DNA from: an uncultured Cohaesibacter sp.
GTDB taxonomy: Bacteria > Pseudomonadota > Alphaproteobacteria > Rhizobiales > Cohaesibacteraceae
DNA length: 64,000 nt
Assembly: GCF_963676275.1 (NCBI RefSeq)
Contig: NZ_OY781091.1
Coordinates: forward strand, 4,409,001 to 4,473,000
Reading direction: 5' to 3'
A program made the translations under genes and the position numbers. The notes below the pieces were generated by a model. The model searched no databases. It saw only the letters and a program-made list of their open reading frames with translations, and was not told the origin of the DNA. Below are positions 8,954 through 17,589 of this stretch, one piece after another (the first letter of the stretch is position 1; each line of letters begins with the position of its first letter).

Positions 8954-9609
8954 ACAAGCCCAGCAAGCAAGCCCTGATCGTCGGTGATCGCGCAGACAAG
9001 ACCCGCATCGATTTCGAACTGGTGGCCGGCATGATCGAGCCGGACACCAAGATCCTCGATGTCGGCAGCGATGACGGCGCATTGCTCGAGCTTTTGCGCG
9101 ACACCCGCAATGTCGAAGGGCGCGGCATAGAGCTGTCCCAGAAGGGGGTCAACAAATGCGTGGCGCGTGGCCTGTCCGTCATTCAGGGCGATGCCGATGA
9201 AGACCTGATCTATTATCCCGACGACAGCTTCGACTATGTCATTCTGAGCCAGACCATTCAGGCCACCCGCAATCCCAAGCTGGTGCTGGAGCATCTGTTG
9301 CGCATTGGCCGCAAGGCAATTGTCTCCTTCCCCAATTTCGGCCATTGGCGCGTTCGGGCCGATCTTCTCTTGCGCGGCACCATGCCGGTCAACGATTATC
9401 TGCCCTATAGCTGGTATGACACGCCCAACATCCATTTCTGCACCGTGCGCGATTTCGTCAATCTGTGCCGGGAGACCAATGCGGAAATCGAAAAGGCCCA
9501 CGGCCTGCAAGGTGATGGCCAGCGTATTTCCTTCTCCGCCCCCTGGTGGTTCTGGAACCTGTTTGCCGAACAGGCCATCTTCCTGCTCTCCAGAAAAAAA
9601 GACAGCTGA
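8950..9609 (+). CDS. metW: Methionine biosynthesis protein MetW
   Basis: A 219-residue class I methyltransferase-fold protein. The SAM-site motif reads '[15 protein letters not shown]' near residue 35 and '[12 protein letters not shown]'-type motif IV appears as '[15 protein letters not shown]'. MetW is the usual partner of MetX in proteobacteria and is needed for full homoserine acyltransferase activity; a free-standing methyltransferase reaction has not been settled. The 4-base overlap with metX supports complex formation. Length and sequence are typical. Confidence 0.93.
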   Translation: MNKPSKQALIVGDRADKTRIDFELVAGMIEPDTKILDVGSDDGALLELLRDTRNVEGRGIELSQKGVNKCVARGLSVIQGDADEDLIYYPDDSFDYVILSQTIQATRNPKLVLEHLLRIGRKAIVSFPNFGHWRVRADLLLRGTMPVNDYLPYSWYDTPNIHFCTVRDFVNLCRETNAEIEKAHGLQGDGQRISFSAPWWFWNLFAEQAIFLLSRKKDS

Positions 9610-9815
9610 GCCGGATCAAGTCTTATCAGCAGATGCCAATGGACGGGCAAAGCCGAGGTGGTAAATCCTGTTCGAATTGCCGCCCGAATCTGCTAGCATG
9701 TGACCAATCTCAGCTGATCACAAACGGCAACAAGTCCCCGCACAATCCCTATCCATTTCAAACCCGGCAATAATTTTAAAGGATTGCCGCTGCCATTTTC
9801 ACTTGCGAGGACCCG

Positions 9816-10559
9816 ATGGACCATATCGACTATGACCGGATTGCAGAATTCTACGATCTTTATGCCAGCACCGACTATGACCATGCCTTCTTTCTGGAGC
9901 GCATCAAGCCCGGTTCGAAACTGCTCGAATTGACATCGGGCACCGGACGCCTCTCCCTGCCGCTGGCTCGCGTTGGCGCCCGGCTTACCTGCGTTGACAT
10001 CTCTCAGGCCATGCTTGCCAGACTTGCGGAAAAACTGGCAGCGGAAAGCCTGTCTGCCGAAATTCTCTGTGCGGATATCGGGCAGCTCCACTTTGATGCA
10101 GAATTCGATATGGCCATTCTGCCCTTCCAATCCTTCATGGAACTGACCGGCAGGGAAAAGCAGCTCAACGCCTTGTACGCCATTCACAAGGCCCTGCGCC
10201 CCGGCGGCATCTTCTATTGCACGATGCATAATCCTGCCATCCGCAAGAAGAGCGTTGATGGCATCGTCAGGGCAGTTGGCACTTTCCAGACCGAGGATGG
10301 CTATCTGGTGGTCTCAGGCTTTGAGACAGCAGGCAATCCGGTGGTCAGGCGCAGCCAGTTTCTCGATTTTTATGATGCCGGCGGCCACTGGCTAAGACGC
10401 CAGCTTCTTCCCATGGAATTTGAACTGATCGGGCAAGAGAGTTTCGAGGCCATGGCAACATTGGCGGGCTTTCAGGTCAGCGGGCTATTTGGTGACTATC
10501 GCGCCACCCCGTTCGAGCCGACATCAAGCCCGGTCATGATCTGGCAACTGACCAGATGA
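9816..10559 (+). CDS. Class I SAM-dependent methyltransferase, unknown substrate
   Basis: A 247-residue protein with a clear Rossmann methyltransferase core: motif I 'LLELTSGTGRLSLPLA' near residue 33, 'LTCVDISQAML' for the acidic ribose-binding residue, and 'FDMAILPFQSFMEL' for motif IV. Motif I has T-S-G-T-G, a common variant of E/DxGxGxG. There is no substrate-specific domain I can name. It lies 206 bases after metW and 22 before the convergent next gene, so it probably has its own promoter. Start ATG follows a GAGGAC site. Confidence 0.82.
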   Translation: MDHIDYDRIAEFYDLYASTDYDHAFFLERIKPGSKLLELTSGTGRLSLPLARVGARLTCVDISQAMLARLAEKLAAESLSAEILCADIGQLHFDAEFDMAILPFQSFMELTGREKQLNALYAIHKALRPGGIFYCTMHNPAIRKKSVDGIVRAVGTFQTEDGYLVVSGFETAGNPVVRRSQFLDFYDAGGHWLRRQLLPMEFELIGQESFEAMATLAGFQVSGLFGDYRATPFEPTSSPVMIWQLTR

Positions 10560-10581
10560 TCTGCTCCGCAATCTTCCCCGC

Positions 10582-11349
10582 TCACCGCTCGTGGACGATA
10601 GTGTGATGCGGGGTTGAGACCGGCAGGTTGGGAACCGGCAGGAATACCGGCCGGAAGCTGGTCTTGGCCATATTGACTTCCTTGGTCACCAGCCCCTGAG
10701 CCAGCAGCTTGGTTGCCTCCACAATCAGCACGCCGGAAAAGGCCGGCCAGCATTGCGCCCCGATTCGATCCCACAAATGGGCCGAGCCAAGAAAGCTCTT
10801 GCGCTTGAAGGGAGCAAAATACAGCCCGTCATTCCAGCGCGTCGGCGTGAACATGGTATCGCGCAACAGATGGGTCAGCTGTCTTTTGGAGAAGGGACGG
10901 CCATAGGCAAAGGGAGAATGCTCCAGCCGCGCCCAGACACCGCGCCGGTTCGGCACCACGATCATCACGCGACCACCCGGCGTCAGAACCCGCCAGATCT
11001 CGCGCAAATGCTCGGCCGGATTGTCCACCAGCTCGAGCATGTGCACCAGCACCACCCGATCGATGCTGGCGTCGGCCAGCGGCAGATCATCGCTTTCCAC
11101 AAGCGCTGTCAGCGACGCCCCATTGGATGGCCAGTAAACAGCCCCCTGTTGCGAAGGCATGAAAGCCAGCGTCCGCTCTGCCCCCTGCCGCATCGGGCGA
11201 ATATAGGGCGGGGCATAGCCGACCCCGAGCACGCTCAACCCCTTCAGATTGGGCCATAATTCACGGATGCGCTGATTGACATGATGCGCGGTGACACGCC
11301 CCAATGGCTGGGCATAGAAATTTCTCAAGTCTAGAACATCAAGAAACAT
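10582..11349 (-). CDS. SAM-dependent methyltransferase (type 11 fold) next to gloB
   Basis: A 255-residue class I methyltransferase. The N-terminal part ('LRNFYAQPLGRVTAHHVNQRIRE' region) precedes 'GLSVLGVGYAPPYI', a degenerate motif I, then 'LPLADASIDRVVLVHMLELVDN' for motif IV and 'VLTPGGRVMIVVPN' for the following strand. This variety is commonly found divergent from glyoxalase II in alphaproteobacteria, as here, but its substrate is not known to me. The intergenic region to gloB (254 bases) must carry both promoters. Confidence 0.8.
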   Translation of the reverse strand: MFLDVLDLRNFYAQPLGRVTAHHVNQRIRELWPNLKGLSVLGVGYAPPYIRPMRQGAERTLAFMPSQQGAVYWPSNGASLTALVESDDLPLADASIDRVVLVHMLELVDNPAEHLREIWRVLTPGGRVMIVVPNRRGVWARLEHSPFAYGRPFSKRQLTHLLRDTMFTPTRWNDGLYFAPFKRKSFLGSAHLWDRIGAQCWPAFSGVLIVEATKLLAQGLVTKEVNMAKTSFRPVFLPVPNLPVSTPHHTIVHER

Positions 11350-11603
11350 GAAAAGCAGTCACCACCGCAAATGCGGGTCCCCGTCGTTGGCCATGGGCGT
11401 TATCCATAATGTGGCATCTCGCGCCAATAATTCCAAGCCGCAAAAGTCACAATCGGACAACCTCCTGCCGAATGCGCGAAAAGGCCTCCTTTTGCAAACC
11501 GCTATATTACGAATGGATCTGAGAATTGATCTGGGAATTATTCTCAAAACATGTAAATCTTGTATGACATAGCAAAGACAGCGCGCAGCGGAGAGACCAA
11601 ACC

Positions 11604-12380
11604 ATGCCCCAACTGCCCCTTGAAACAAAACTCATTGCCTGTCGCTCGGACAATTATGCCGTTCTGGCCCATGACAAGGAAGCCAATCTCACCTTTCTGG
11701 TGGATGTGCCCGAAGCGGATGCTGTGCGCAAGGCATTGCAGGAAACCGGCTGGACGCTGACCCATATCCTGATCACACATCATCATCATGATCATGTCGA
11801 AGGACTGGCCGCAATCAAGGCCGAGACCGGCGCGAAAGTGATCGGCCCGGCAGACAGCAAAGACAAGATTCCCCAGATTGACGAACCGGTCTCTGACGGC
11901 GACGCATTCAAGCTGGGCGATCAGGATGTCTATATTCTGGGAACGCCGGGCCATACGCTGGATCATGTTTGCTATTGGTTGCCCAAGGCGCAACTGGCCT
12001 TTACCGGTGATACGCTCTTCGTCATGGGCTGCGGCCGGGTCTTTGAAGGCACGCTGAAAGACATGTGGTTTGCCGTCGACAAACTGGCAAAACTGCCCCC
12101 GGAAACCACCTTCTTCTGCGGCCATGAATATACCGAAGCCAATGGCAATTTCTGCCTGACCATCGAGCCGGAAAATGAACTGCTCAAGCAGCGGATGGAG
12201 GAGATCAGGGAATTGCGCGCCAAGGGCTTGCCCACGGTGCCCTCAACCATTCTGGACGAGCTGACGACCAATGTGTTCCTGCGGGCCAATGATCCCGATC
12301 TGAAAGAATCCCTCGGGATGGCAGGAGCCGAAGACTGGGAGGTCTTCGCTGAAATCCGCACCCGCAAGGATAATGCCTGA
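11604..12380 (+). CDS. gloB: Hydroxyacylglutathione hydrolase (glyoxalase II)
   Basis: A 258-residue metallo-beta-lactamase-fold enzyme that hydrolyses S-lactoylglutathione to lactate and glutathione in the cytosol. The binuclear metal site is complete: T-H59-H-H61-H-D63-H64, then 'GTPGHTLDH', 'FTGDTLF' and 'FCGHEYT'. The C-terminal glyoxalase II helical domain, with 'GHEYTEANGNF' and a run of basic and acidic helices, binds glutathione. Start ATG follows GGAGAGACC. Its partner reaction here is suggested by mgsA (methylglyoxal synthase) at 49.5 kb, which makes the toxic substrate of the glyoxalase route. Confidence 0.94.
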   Translation: MPQLPLETKLIACRSDNYAVLAHDKEANLTFLVDVPEADAVRKALQETGWTLTHILITHHHHDHVEGLAAIKAETGAKVIGPADSKDKIPQIDEPVSDGDAFKLGDQDVYILGTPGHTLDHVCYWLPKAQLAFTGDTLFVMGCGRVFEGTLKDMWFAVDKLAKLPPETTFFCGHEYTEANGNFCLTIEPENELLKQRMEEIRELRAKGLPTVPSTILDELTTNVFLRANDPDLKESLGMAGAEDWEVFAEIRTRKDNA

Positions 12381-12415
12381 TTTTTCGGGCCAGATTTCGT
12401 GCGCGATGGCATGCA

Positions 12416-12442
12416 ACAAAAGAGGCGCGTTGAGCGCCTCTT
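12416..12442 (-). terminator. Rho-independent terminator for the lrp-type gene
   Basis: A perfect 9-bp stem (AAGAGGCGC / GCGCCTCTT, loop of 5) is followed on the minus strand by TTTTGTT, just past the end of the Lrp-family gene. It could also block transcripts from the convergent gloB. Confidence 0.75.
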
Positions 12443-12485
12443 GCAACTTCGGCCACAATCATGATCCCAATGCCGGTAGCAAGCG

Positions 12486-12977
12486 TCAGAAAGGCTCGTT
12501 GCCGAACAGCTTCTTGGCGGTTTCATTGATCAGGGTATGGCGGCGATCAAATTTCTTGGCCAGAATGATGTTGGTCATCGTGCGCACCACGCCCTGAATT
12601 TCGCCGATCTCATCGAGCAGCACATCGAGATCTTCCAATTGCGGCATCTCGACAATCAGCGACAGATCAAACGCACCATTGACCGTAAAGCAGGAAGAAA
12701 TTTCCGGATAATTCTCCAGCTTCTGCACGATAGGGCCTTGCAGCTTTGGGTCGATCTCGACAAAGACAATCGCCCTGTTGAGCGCCTCCATCGGGTCGCT
12801 GTTGAGCAAGACGGTGAAACCGTCAATCACCCCCTCCCGCTTCAGCCGCTCGATTCGCTCATGCACGGTGGAGCGAGCCACATCAAGCTTGCGTCCGATT
12901 TCGGAGGTCGAAAGCCTTGCATCGGCCTGCAGCAGCCTGATGAGTTTTCTGTCCAGATCATCCAGCGAACGCCGCAT
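12486..12977 (-). CDS. Lrp/AsnC family transcriptional regulator
   Basis: A 163-residue regulator with an N-terminal helix-turn-helix ('LDDLDRKLIRLLQADARLSTSEIGRKLDVARSTVHERI', residues 4-42) and a C-terminal RAM ligand-binding domain. Such proteins form octamers and sense amino acids. It is divergent from the ALDH7-type aldehyde dehydrogenase gene, with a 329-base shared region, so it probably controls that gene in response to lysine or a breakdown product (inference from context). Confidence 0.92.
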   Translation of the reverse strand: MRRSLDDLDRKLIRLLQADARLSTSEIGRKLDVARSTVHERIERLKREGVIDGFTVLLNSDPMEALNRAIVFVEIDPKLQGPIVQKLENYPEISSCFTVNGAFDLSLIVEMPQLEDLDVLLDEIGEIQGVVRTMTNIILAKKFDRRHTLINETAKKLFGNEPF

Positions 12978-13306
12978 TGCTTCTCTCCCGATGTCAATTG
13001 ACCCCTTGGATCATTCTTGTAAACAGGCTATTGTCCGGCCCTATATTTCATAAGCTCACTTATTCATGATTTTCCCTCAAGGACCACCGTTAATTTGACA
13101 TGTTACCAATTTTTACCAGCAAATTGACGCACATTTTCGACATTCTGCCATAAAGCCCCAAAGCCCCCTCTGTTTCTAACGGCGACAGGTCATTATACTG
13201 TCAGCCGACAAACAGTTTTCCACCAATAAAATCAACACATTAAAGGCGGACAGACTTTCCTCCCCTTTCTGAACCGCCTTGAATCGCACTTTCCGGAGAT
13301 CCCTCA
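12978..13306. promoter_or_regulatory. Divergent control region, lrp-type gene / aldehyde dehydrogenase
   Basis: A 329-base A+T-rich stretch with no credible gene. It contains GACAG-N9-CTGTC at 13184-13202, an inverted repeat about 105 bases upstream of the dehydrogenase start, and several TTGACA-like hexamers around 13095-13130. I could not place a confident -10 for either gene. Lrp-family operators usually lie in such regions. Confidence 0.45.
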
Positions 13307-14821
13307 ATGAGTTCCTCTCTTGCTGCAGAAGCAAAATCCCTGCTCGACGCCATGGGTGTAGATACCGCAAAACTTGGCGGCGCCATCTCTGTCACCAGCC
13401 CCATTGACGGCTCTGTCATCGGCTCTGTCGCCGAACAGACCGCGCAGGACATGAACAAGGCCGTGGAAGCGGCCCATGCTGCCTTCCTTGAATGGCGCAC
13501 GGTCCCCGCTCCGGTGCGTGGCGAGCTGGTTCGCCTGCTCGGCGTCGAACTGCGCAAACACAAGGAGGCTCTGGGCAAGCTGGTCTCCATCGAGGCAGGC
13601 AAGATTCTTTCCGAAGGCTTGGGCGAAGTGCAGGAAATGATCGATATCTGCGATTTCGCCGTCGGCCAGTCCCGCCAGCTTTATGGCAAGACCATCGCAT
13701 CCGAGCGTCCCGGCCACCGCATGATGGAAACCTGGCATCCGATGGGCGTTTGCGGCGTTATCTCGGCCTTCAACTTCCCCGTTGCCGTCTGGTCATGGAA
13801 CACCTGTCTGGCTCTTGTCTGTGGCGACAGCGTTATCTGGAAGCCATCGGAAAAGACCCCGCTGACCGCGCTTGCCTGTGACGCCATCCTGAAAAGCGTC
13901 ATCGATGCCTTTGACAAGGCCCCGGCGGCCCTCGCTCAGACCGTGATTGGCGGCCCGGCTGTTGGCGAAGCGCTGGTCGACCATCCGCTGGTACCAATCA
14001 TTTCCGCCACTGGCTCGACCCGCATGGGCAAGGCCGTTGGCCCGCGCGTTGCGGCCCGCTTTGGCCGTTCCATCCTCGAACTTGGTGGCAACAATGCCAT
14101 GATCGTTGCTCCGAGCGCCGATCTCGATATGGCCGTGCGTGCCATCTGTTTCTCGGCGGTTGGCACTGCCGGTCAGCGCTGCACTTCCCTGCGTCGCCTT
14201 ATCGTGCATGAAAGCGTCGTTGAGAAGCTGGTTCCCCAGCTCAAGAAGGCCTATGGCTCGCTGCCCGTCGGCACTCCGCTTGATGGCGGCACGCTGGTCG
14301 GCCCGCTGATTGACGAGGCGGCCTTCACCATGATGCAGGATGCGCTTGCCAAAGCCAAAGAACAGGGGGGCAGCGTCACCGGCGGCGAGCGCGTCAGCGT
14401 GGAAAAATGCGAAGGCGGCTTCTATGTCCGCCCGGCCATTGCCGAAATGCCTGCCCAGAGCGAGGTGGTCAAAACCGAAACCTTCGCCCCGATCCTCTAT
14501 GTCATGACCTACAAGACGTTTGACGAGGCCCTCAAGCTGCATAACGAAGTGCCTCAAGGCCTCTCCTCCTGCATCTTCACGCTGGATATGCGCGAAGCGG
14601 AGCTGTTCATGAGCGCAGCCGGCTCGGACTGCGGCATCTGCAACGTCAATATTGGCCCATCGGGCGCTGAAATCGGCGGCGCATTCGGCGGCGAGAAAGA
14701 AACCGGCGGCGGTCGCGAATCCGGCTCTGATGCATGGAAAGGCTATATGCGCCGCGCCACCAACACCGTCAACTTTTCCACCGAACTGCCATTGGCACAG
14801 GGCGTTTCCTTCGACGTCTGA
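13307..14821 (+). CDS. amaB: ALDH7-family aldehyde dehydrogenase (piperideine-6-carboxylate / aminoadipate semialdehyde type)
   Basis: A 504-residue NAD(P)-dependent aldehyde dehydrogenase. The catalytic Cys lies in 'GTAGQRCTSLRR' and the general-base Glu in 'ILELGGNNAM'. The family 7 hallmark 'GAFGGEKETGGGRESGSDAWKGYMRR' region near the C-terminus separates it from other aldehyde dehydrogenases. Family 7 enzymes (human antiquitin, bacterial AmaB/Pcd) oxidise alpha-aminoadipate semialdehyde in lysine catabolism. The ATG follows GGAGAT. It is divergent from an Lrp regulator and ends in a strong terminator, so it is monocistronic. The amaB name is by family, not proven. Confidence 0.85.
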   Translation: MSSSLAAEAKSLLDAMGVDTAKLGGAISVTSPIDGSVIGSVAEQTAQDMNKAVEAAHAAFLEWRTVPAPVRGELVRLLGVELRKHKEALGKLVSIEAGKILSEGLGEVQEMIDICDFAVGQSRQLYGKTIASERPGHRMMETWHPMGVCGVISAFNFPVAVWSWNTCLALVCGDSVIWKPSEKTPLTALACDAILKSVIDAFDKAPAALAQTVIGGPAVGEALVDHPLVPIISATGSTRMGKAVGPRVAARFGRSILELGGNNAMIVAPSADLDMAVRAICFSAVGTAGQRCTSLRRLIVHESVVEKLVPQLKKAYGSLPVGTPLDGGTLVGPLIDEAAFTMMQDALAKAKEQGGSVTGGERVSVEKCEGGFYVRPAIAEMPAQSEVVKTETFAPILYVMTYKTFDEALKLHNEVPQGLSSCIFTLDMREAELFMSAAGSDCGICNVNIGPSGAEIGGAFGGEKETGGGRESGSDAWKGYMRRATNTVNFSTELPLAQGVSFDV

Positions 14822-14854
14822 GAGCCTTGAAGATTTTGGAAATTGCAGTTACAG

Positions 14855-14880
14855 AAAGGGCCGTTCGCGGCCCTTTTTTA
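14855..14880 (+). terminator. Rho-independent terminator after the aldehyde dehydrogenase
   Basis: A perfect 9-bp stem (AAAGGGCCG / CGGCCCTTT) with a TTCG tetraloop runs into TTTTTT, 34 bases past the stop codon. Confidence 0.93.
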
Positions 14881-14915
14881 TGTTATGACATTCTAACCAC
14901 TTGCACTTTGCAGAA

Positions 14916-14934
14916 AATGTTATAATGTAACATT
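14916..14934 (+). promoter_or_regulatory. Zur box upstream of znuCB
   Basis: AATGTTATAATGTAACATT has arms AATGTTA/TAACATT and closely follows the proteobacterial Zur operator (GAAATGTTATANTATAACATTTC). It overlaps a TATAAT/TAATGT -10 region and ends 36 bases before znuC, as expected for zinc-dependent repression. A zur gene lies in the window at 28.5 kb. Confidence 0.85.
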
Positions 14935-14970
14935 CCCATTATCATCCTTGCCAATCAAGATTGCACGCTC

Positions 14971-15780
14971 GTGACCCAAACCGAACCATTGCTCGTTGGA
15001 ACCGACATCACTGTCAAGGCTGACGGCAAAACCCTTCTGAACAATGTGTCCGTCTCGGTCAGTGAAAATGAAATCGTGACGATCATCGGCCCCAATGGCG
15101 GCGGCAAGACGACCTTGCTCAAGTCCCTGCTCGGCCTCATGCCGATTGCGTCCGGCTCGGTCAAACGCAAGAAGCATCTCAATCTGGGTTATGTGCCGCA
15201 GAAGCTGGTCATTGATCGCACCCTGCCCCTGACCGTCAAGCGGTTGATGCAGCTCACCGGCTCCTACAAGACCAGCCAGATAGAAGCGGCCCTGAATGAA
15301 ACGGGCGTTGCCCACAAGATAGGCGACAATATCCACTCCCTTTCCGGCGGCGAAATGCAAAGGGTGCTGCTCGCCCGCGCCATCATCCGCAAACCCGAGC
15401 TGATGGTGCTCGACGAGCCGGTACAGGGCGTTGACTATCTTGGCGAAATTGCCCTTTATCAGCTCATCGAGACCATCCGCAACAAATATCAATGCGGTAT
15501 CCTGCTGGTCTCCCACGACCTGCATATGGTGATGCGCGCGTCCAACCGGGTCATTTGCCTCAATACCCATGTCTGCTGCTCCGGCCAGCCGACCGATGTG
15601 GAACAGAGCCCGGATTATCAGCGCCTGTTCGGATCGCGCGGCCTGCAAACCATGGCCCCCTATGGCCATCGCCATGGCCATTTCCATGATACGCCGCCCG
15701 ATTATGAAATGGGCGATCACGCCTGCGAAGCAGACCATCACCATCATTGCGATCATGAAGGACATAACCATGCTGGATGA
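14971..15780 (+). CDS. znuC: Zinc ABC transporter ATP-binding protein ZnuC
   Basis: A 269-residue ABC ATPase. Walker A is residues 40-48 (GPNGGGKTT), the signature LSGGE is 124-128 and Walker B 'LMVLDEP' is 144-150. After about residue 225 comes a His-rich tail containing 'HRHGHFHD' and 'DHHHHCDHEGHNH', typical of ZnuC and likely to bind zinc. It starts at a GTG 36 bases after the Zur box. Its end overlaps the znuB start. The periplasmic binding protein gene znuA is not in this window. Confidence 0.93.
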   Translation: MTQTEPLLVGTDITVKADGKTLLNNVSVSVSENEIVTIIGPNGGGKTTLLKSLLGLMPIASGSVKRKKHLNLGYVPQKLVIDRTLPLTVKRLMQLTGSYKTSQIEAALNETGVAHKIGDNIHSLSGGEMQRVLLARAIIRKPELMVLDEPVQGVDYLGEIALYQLIETIRNKYQCGILLVSHDLHMVMRASNRVICLNTHVCCSGQPTDVEQSPDYQRLFGSRGLQTMAPYGHRHGHFHDTPPDYEMGDHACEADHHHHCDHEGHNHAG

Positions 15781-16576
15781 CTTTTTCATGCGCGCCCTGC
15801 TGGGGGGCATCGGCATTGCGCTTGTTTCCGGTCCGCTTGGCTGTTTCATCGTCTGGCGGCGCATGGCCTATTTCGGTGAAACCATGTCCCATGCAGCCCT
15901 GCTCGGCATCGCGCTCAGCCTGATGATGGACCTGTTGCCATTCTGGGGCGTATTCGCCGTTTCCATCGCCATTGCACTGGCGCTTTATGGCCTGGAAAAG
16001 CTGGACCGGCTGTCAAGCGACACCCTGCTGGGCATTCTCTCCCATGCTTCGCTCTCCATCGGCCTTATTGCGCTCGGTTTCATGGCCTGGCTGCGCGTCG
16101 ATGTCATGACCCTGCTGTTCGGCGACATCCTGTCTATCACGCGCGGCGATCTTGCCCTCATCTGGGGCGGAGGCATTCTCGTGCTGGGTCTGTTGCTGCT
16201 GCATTGGCGCGCCTTGCTGGCCGCAACCGTCAGCCACGACATTGCATCAGCCGAAGGCATGCCAACCAGAAGAGCCAACCTCGTTTTCATTCTGCTGATT
16301 GCTCTGGTGATCGCGGTCGCCATGAAGCTCATCGGCGCCTTGTTGATCACCTCGCTGTTGATCATTCCGGCGGCCAGCGCCAGACAATTTGCCCGCAGCC
16401 CGGAAGTGATGGCCATTCTCGCCGCGCTGATGGCCTGCCTTGCGGCAATCATCGGGCTCAACATGTCGATGCTGTGGGATTCCAATCCCGGCCCATCCAT
16501 CGTGCTGGGAGCCTTCCTGCTGTTCCTGCTCTCGCTGGCCATTGCCCCGCTGGTTCGCGCCATGCGCACCCGCTAG
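15770..16576 (+). CDS. znuB: Zinc ABC transporter permease ZnuB
   Basis: A 268-residue polytopic membrane protein of the ABC-3 (Mn/Zn) permease family with about eight hydrophobic segments and the typical 'GSLLITSLLIIPAASAR'-like stretch ('GALLITSLLIIPAASAR'). The start at 15770 overlaps the znuC stop (ATGCTGGATGA), showing tight coupling; earlier in-frame ATGs lie inside znuC in another frame. It forms the membrane channel for ZnuC-driven zinc uptake. It ends 18 bases from the convergent exporter gene. Confidence 0.92.
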   Translation: MLDDFFMRALLGGIGIALVSGPLGCFIVWRRMAYFGETMSHAALLGIALSLMMDLLPFWGVFAVSIAIALALYGLEKLDRLSSDTLLGILSHASLSIGLIALGFMAWLRVDVMTLLFGDILSITRGDLALIWGGGILVLGLLLLHWRALLAATVSHDIASAEGMPTRRANLVFILLIALVIAVAMKLIGALLITSLLIIPAASARQFARSPEVMAILAALMACLAAIIGLNMSMLWDSNPGPSIVLGAFLLFLLSLAIAPLVRAMRTR

Positions 16577-16594
16577 CGACCGGCCCTTAAGGGA

Positions 16595-17476
16595 TCAATG
16601 CCCCTTGCTGCCAAACAGCATATCCTTTGATGCCAGAACGGCACCGCAGGTAATCAGCAGGGCGGCAGCGCCGATGATAAGCGTAAAATCGGAGATACCG
16701 GCCAATATCAGCAGCCCCGTCGAGAGCAGAGGCGCAGCATAGGCCGAGGCCCCGAGCACCTGAATATCGCCGTGCTTGACGCCATAATCCCAAACATAGA
16801 AGGCACCGCCCGCCGGGCCCAGCCCCAGACCGATGGTCGCCAGCCATTGCAGCGGCGTGTCTGGCCACACCGTGGTCTCGAACATCAGATGCGCCAGAGC
16901 ACTCAAGGCTGCCGCCACAAAGCAGAAGCCGACCACGATATCGGTAGGCACATTGGCAAAACGGCGCGACAGCACCGAATAGCTCGACCAGACCAGAGCC
17001 GCAAACAGCGCCGCGCCATAACCGGCCAGATATTGCGGCTCAATGGAAATGGAACGGCCCTTGGAAACCACCAGCACGGCACCGGCGAGCCCCAGCAACG
17101 CGCCTGCCGCATGAAACCAGCGCAACCGCTCCCCCGGCAAAAGCGAGGAAAAGACCACGATCAGCAGCGGCCAGAGATAATTGACCAGCCCGGCCTCCAC
17201 CGGAGGCGCCATGCGCAGGGCAAAATAGTAAGCCGCGTGATAGCCGAAAATGCCCAACACCCCCAGACACCAGACCGGCCATGGCTGACGCAGCACGCGA
17301 ATAGCCCCGGGCCGCTTGATCCAGCTGATCAGGCCGACCAGCCCGCCGACCACAAAGGAAATCGCGGTGAGCTGAAAAGGAGGCACCGTGCCGCTCCACA
17401 CCGTAAAGACCGCTAGCAGCGACCACATCAGAATGGCGGTAAAGCCGATCAATGTTGCAACGAGACGAGGGGACAT
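16595..17476 (-). CDS. EamA/DMT-family exporter, YddG-like
   Basis: A 293-residue membrane protein with about ten hydrophobic helices in two EamA repeats, the drug/metabolite transporter fold. The sequence from 'FALRMAPPVEAGLVNYLWPLLIVVFS' resembles the aromatic amino acid exporter YddG. The start at 17476 has GGAG 5 bases upstream. It stands alone between phaB and the convergent znuB. The superfamily is certain from topology; aromatic amino acids as cargo is inference. Confidence 0.78.
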   Translation of the reverse strand: MSPRLVATLIGFTAILMWSLLAVFTVWSGTVPPFQLTAISFVVGGLVGLISWIKRPGAIRVLRQPWPVWCLGVLGIFGYHAAYYFALRMAPPVEAGLVNYLWPLLIVVFSSLLPGERLRWFHAAGALLGLAGAVLVVSKGRSISIEPQYLAGYGAALFAALVWSSYSVLSRRFANVPTDIVVGFCFVAAALSALAHLMFETTVWPDTPLQWLATIGLGLGPAGGAFYVWDYGVKHGDIQVLGASAYAAPLLSTGLLILAGISDFTLIIGAAALLITCGAVLASKDMLFGSKGH

Positions 17477-17523
17477 GGAAACTCCGATTTCTTCCAAACG
17501 GTATAAAACGCCTCAGCAAAAAC

Positions 17524-17556
17524 AAAAAAGCCGCAGAAGAAAAGCTGCTGCGGCTT
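17524..17556 (-). terminator. Rho-independent terminator after phaB
   Basis: Read on the minus strand, a 9-bp perfect stem (AAGCCGCAG / CTGCGGCTT, loop of 11) is followed by a run of T residues, about 34 bases past the phaB stop. Confidence 0.85.
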
Positions 17557-17589
17557 GTTATCAAACGTTTTTTAGGCAATGACTAATAT

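Noticed and set aside
7667-9082. Long open frame antisense to metX and metW (471 codons)
   Set aside because: It mirrors the codon structure of two well-identified genes, is rich in Gly, His, Asp and Ala as antisense frames are, and has no recognisable domain.
9660-9710. TTCGAA-containing stretch considered as a tRNA T-arm
   Set aside because: No matching acceptor, D or anticodon arms could be folded around it.
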